From Sphingopyxis sp. (lineage in GTDB: Bacteria > Pseudomonadota > Alphaproteobacteria > Sphingomonadales > Sphingomonadaceae), in NCBI GenBank assembly GCA_013823985.1, contig PNNB01000057.1, positions 40,837 to 104,836 on the forward strand: DNA of 64,000 bases, written 5' to 3'. This document shows, piece after piece, positions 63,321 through 64,000 of this stretch. Both the position numbers and the translations under genes were made by a program. The notes below the pieces were generated by a model, which saw only the letters and a list, made by a program, of their open reading frames with translations, ran no database searches and was not told the origin of the DNA. Numbering within the stretch: the stretch's first letter is position 1; every line of letters begins with the position of its first letter.

Positions 63321-63938
63321 ATGAAGAAGTTTGCGACCAAATTGTTTCTGTCGGTCATACTATTCCAGGTACCGCTGACGGCCGAGACGGCTATCTCGAT
63401 GTTCCCGCCAGACGCCATCGAATTGGACGACAACTATCGCGATTGGTATGGTCCAGAATTAGAGCAGTTGGCAGAAAAGCCGCTTTGGCCGGACACGGGA
63501 GCGGCTCAAGAAAAAGAAATCGTTCGTTTCTTGTTCATACCAGGGGCGGCACGTGTCAAAGGCCGCCATTCAAGCGTCATCCGGATTGAAATTGCGGATG
63601 GGATGGCACGCTTGATTACACGAGCGAAATTCAACCACTTGGGTCGGCGCAGTATTCGCACACTCACAACCAAGAATCTTTCAATCGGACAGATCGCAAA
63701 ATTGCGAGAACTAGCCAATCAAGCAGAAGCGTGGAAATTTCGCGTCGGCAGTTGGGACAAGCACGACCCGGAGTCTATCTACATACATTGCACGGAACTG
63801 ATCATGGAACGCCAAACGCGCTCCGACTACGCGGTCTCACGCGTGCTGATTTCCTGCAACCAGCCCAACCGTTTGATGCCGTTTGTAAACTACATCGCAG
63901 AGCTTGCGGAACAGAAGCATGAGGATTTAAGATACTGA
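63321..63938 (+). CDS. exported hypothetical protein
   Basis: 205 residues that I do not recognise. Signal peptide 1-21 (FATKLFLSVILFQVPLTA before ET). The mature part includes RIEIADGMARLITRAKFNHLG, a helical IGQIAKLRELANQAEAWKF and two cysteines (YIHCTELI, LISCNQPNR) that could form a disulfide. Codon use appears less GC-rich than uvrA, and the gene stands alone after a 165-base gap, so horizontal origin is possible but unproven. Confidence 0.68.
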   Translation: MKKFATKLFLSVILFQVPLTAETAISMFPPDAIELDDNYRDWYGPELEQLAEKPLWPDTGAAQEKEIVRFLFIPGAARVKGRHSSVIRIEIADGMARLITRAKFNHLGRRSIRTLTTKNLSIGQIAKLRELANQAEAWKFRVGSWDKHDPESIYIHCTELIMERQTRSDYAVSRVLISCNQPNRLMPFVNYIAELAEQKHEDLRY

Positions 63939-63946
63939 TACCCTTG

Positions 63947-63995
63947 TGAATGAACGTCCGGTAGTGGTTGCATCGAGCGACTGAACGAGCGTCCG
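63947..63995 (+). repeat. imperfect direct repeat at the window end
   Basis: TGAATGAACGTCCG (63947-63960) and TGAACGAGCGTCCG (63982-63995) match at 12 of 14 bases with a 35-base period. The array may continue past the edge. No gene in 63939-64000. Confidence 0.4.
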
Positions 63996-64000
63996 CTTTG

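Overview
The window reads as chromosomal housekeeping and accessory DNA of an alphaproteobacterium, most likely a sphingomonad (Sphingomonadaceae or a close relative). This is inference from content: a CtrA master regulator with TTAA-N7-TTAA boxes and clustered GANTC sites, a CpdR receiver, a SapC-like protein, a large TonB-dependent receptor, an alphaproteobacterial LexA box (GAAC-N7-GAAC) before uvrA, Bpt leucyltransferase, malate synthase G and an HWE/HisKA_2-type kinase. I see no transposase, integrase, phage gene, rRNA or CRISPR array. The only tRNA is tRNA-Val(GAC).

Layout. 1-4.4 kb (+): end of an unknown gene, pyrimidine salvage (cdd, dcd), a saccharopine-dehydrogenase-like enzyme, a metallophosphatase and an M28 peptidase, closed by a bidirectional terminator. 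4.5-6.3 kb (-): ctrA and a LysR regulator. 6.4-9.6 kb (+): pirin, WrbA quinone reductase and a DODA-type dioxygenase, then arfB and a free-Met-R-sulfoxide reductase. 9.7-16.4 kb: a glycine-zipper envelope protein with its own CtrA box, bpt, threonine deaminase, and a tightly overlapped dehydrogenase/amidohydrolase/reductase operon. 16.6-25 kb: TonB receptor, DEAD-box helicase, FAD oxidoreductase, SapC, cytochrome b561, then a Fur-box gene beside a C-rich putative small RNA. 25-35.7 kb: N-formylglutamate amidohydrolase, cpdR, tRNA-Val, AraC regulator, thioesterase, Cfa, YciB-like protein, rlmN, sensor kinase, histidine phosphatase and dnaN. 35.8-49.4 kb: D-aminoacylase-like enzyme, ICMT-like methyltransferase, Amj-like flippase, argG, GDT1 family, DUF1223, mannose-6-P isomerase, glcB, M48 protease, a membrane LuxR-type regulator with DUF4199. 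49.4-54.9 kb: OPT transporter, trxB, ferredoxin, nucleoside transporter plus NUDIX. 54.9-58.3 kb: an ECF sigma cluster. 58.5-64 kb: DUF4126, a YkuD_2 L,D-transpeptidase-like protein, uvrA and a hypothetical gene.

The most interesting structure is the ECF sigma-factor cluster at 54.9-58.3 kb. Three promoters share the same -35-like GAAGG core, 15 bases before CGT. They face the sigma/anti-sigma operon, a divergent outer-membrane beta-barrel gene and a downstream secreted protein, so the cluster looks like a self-contained envelope-stress regulon. Second is a predicted, possibly iron-regulated C-rich small RNA at about 24960-25110, next to a near-consensus Fur box. Third is the cell-cycle wiring: a CtrA box and five GANTC sites in the ctrA promoter, another CtrA box before an envelope gene, and cpdR 21 kb away. 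A 53-residue membrane protein at 43806-43967 is also described.

All calls rest on reading the sequence. No database search or folding program was run.
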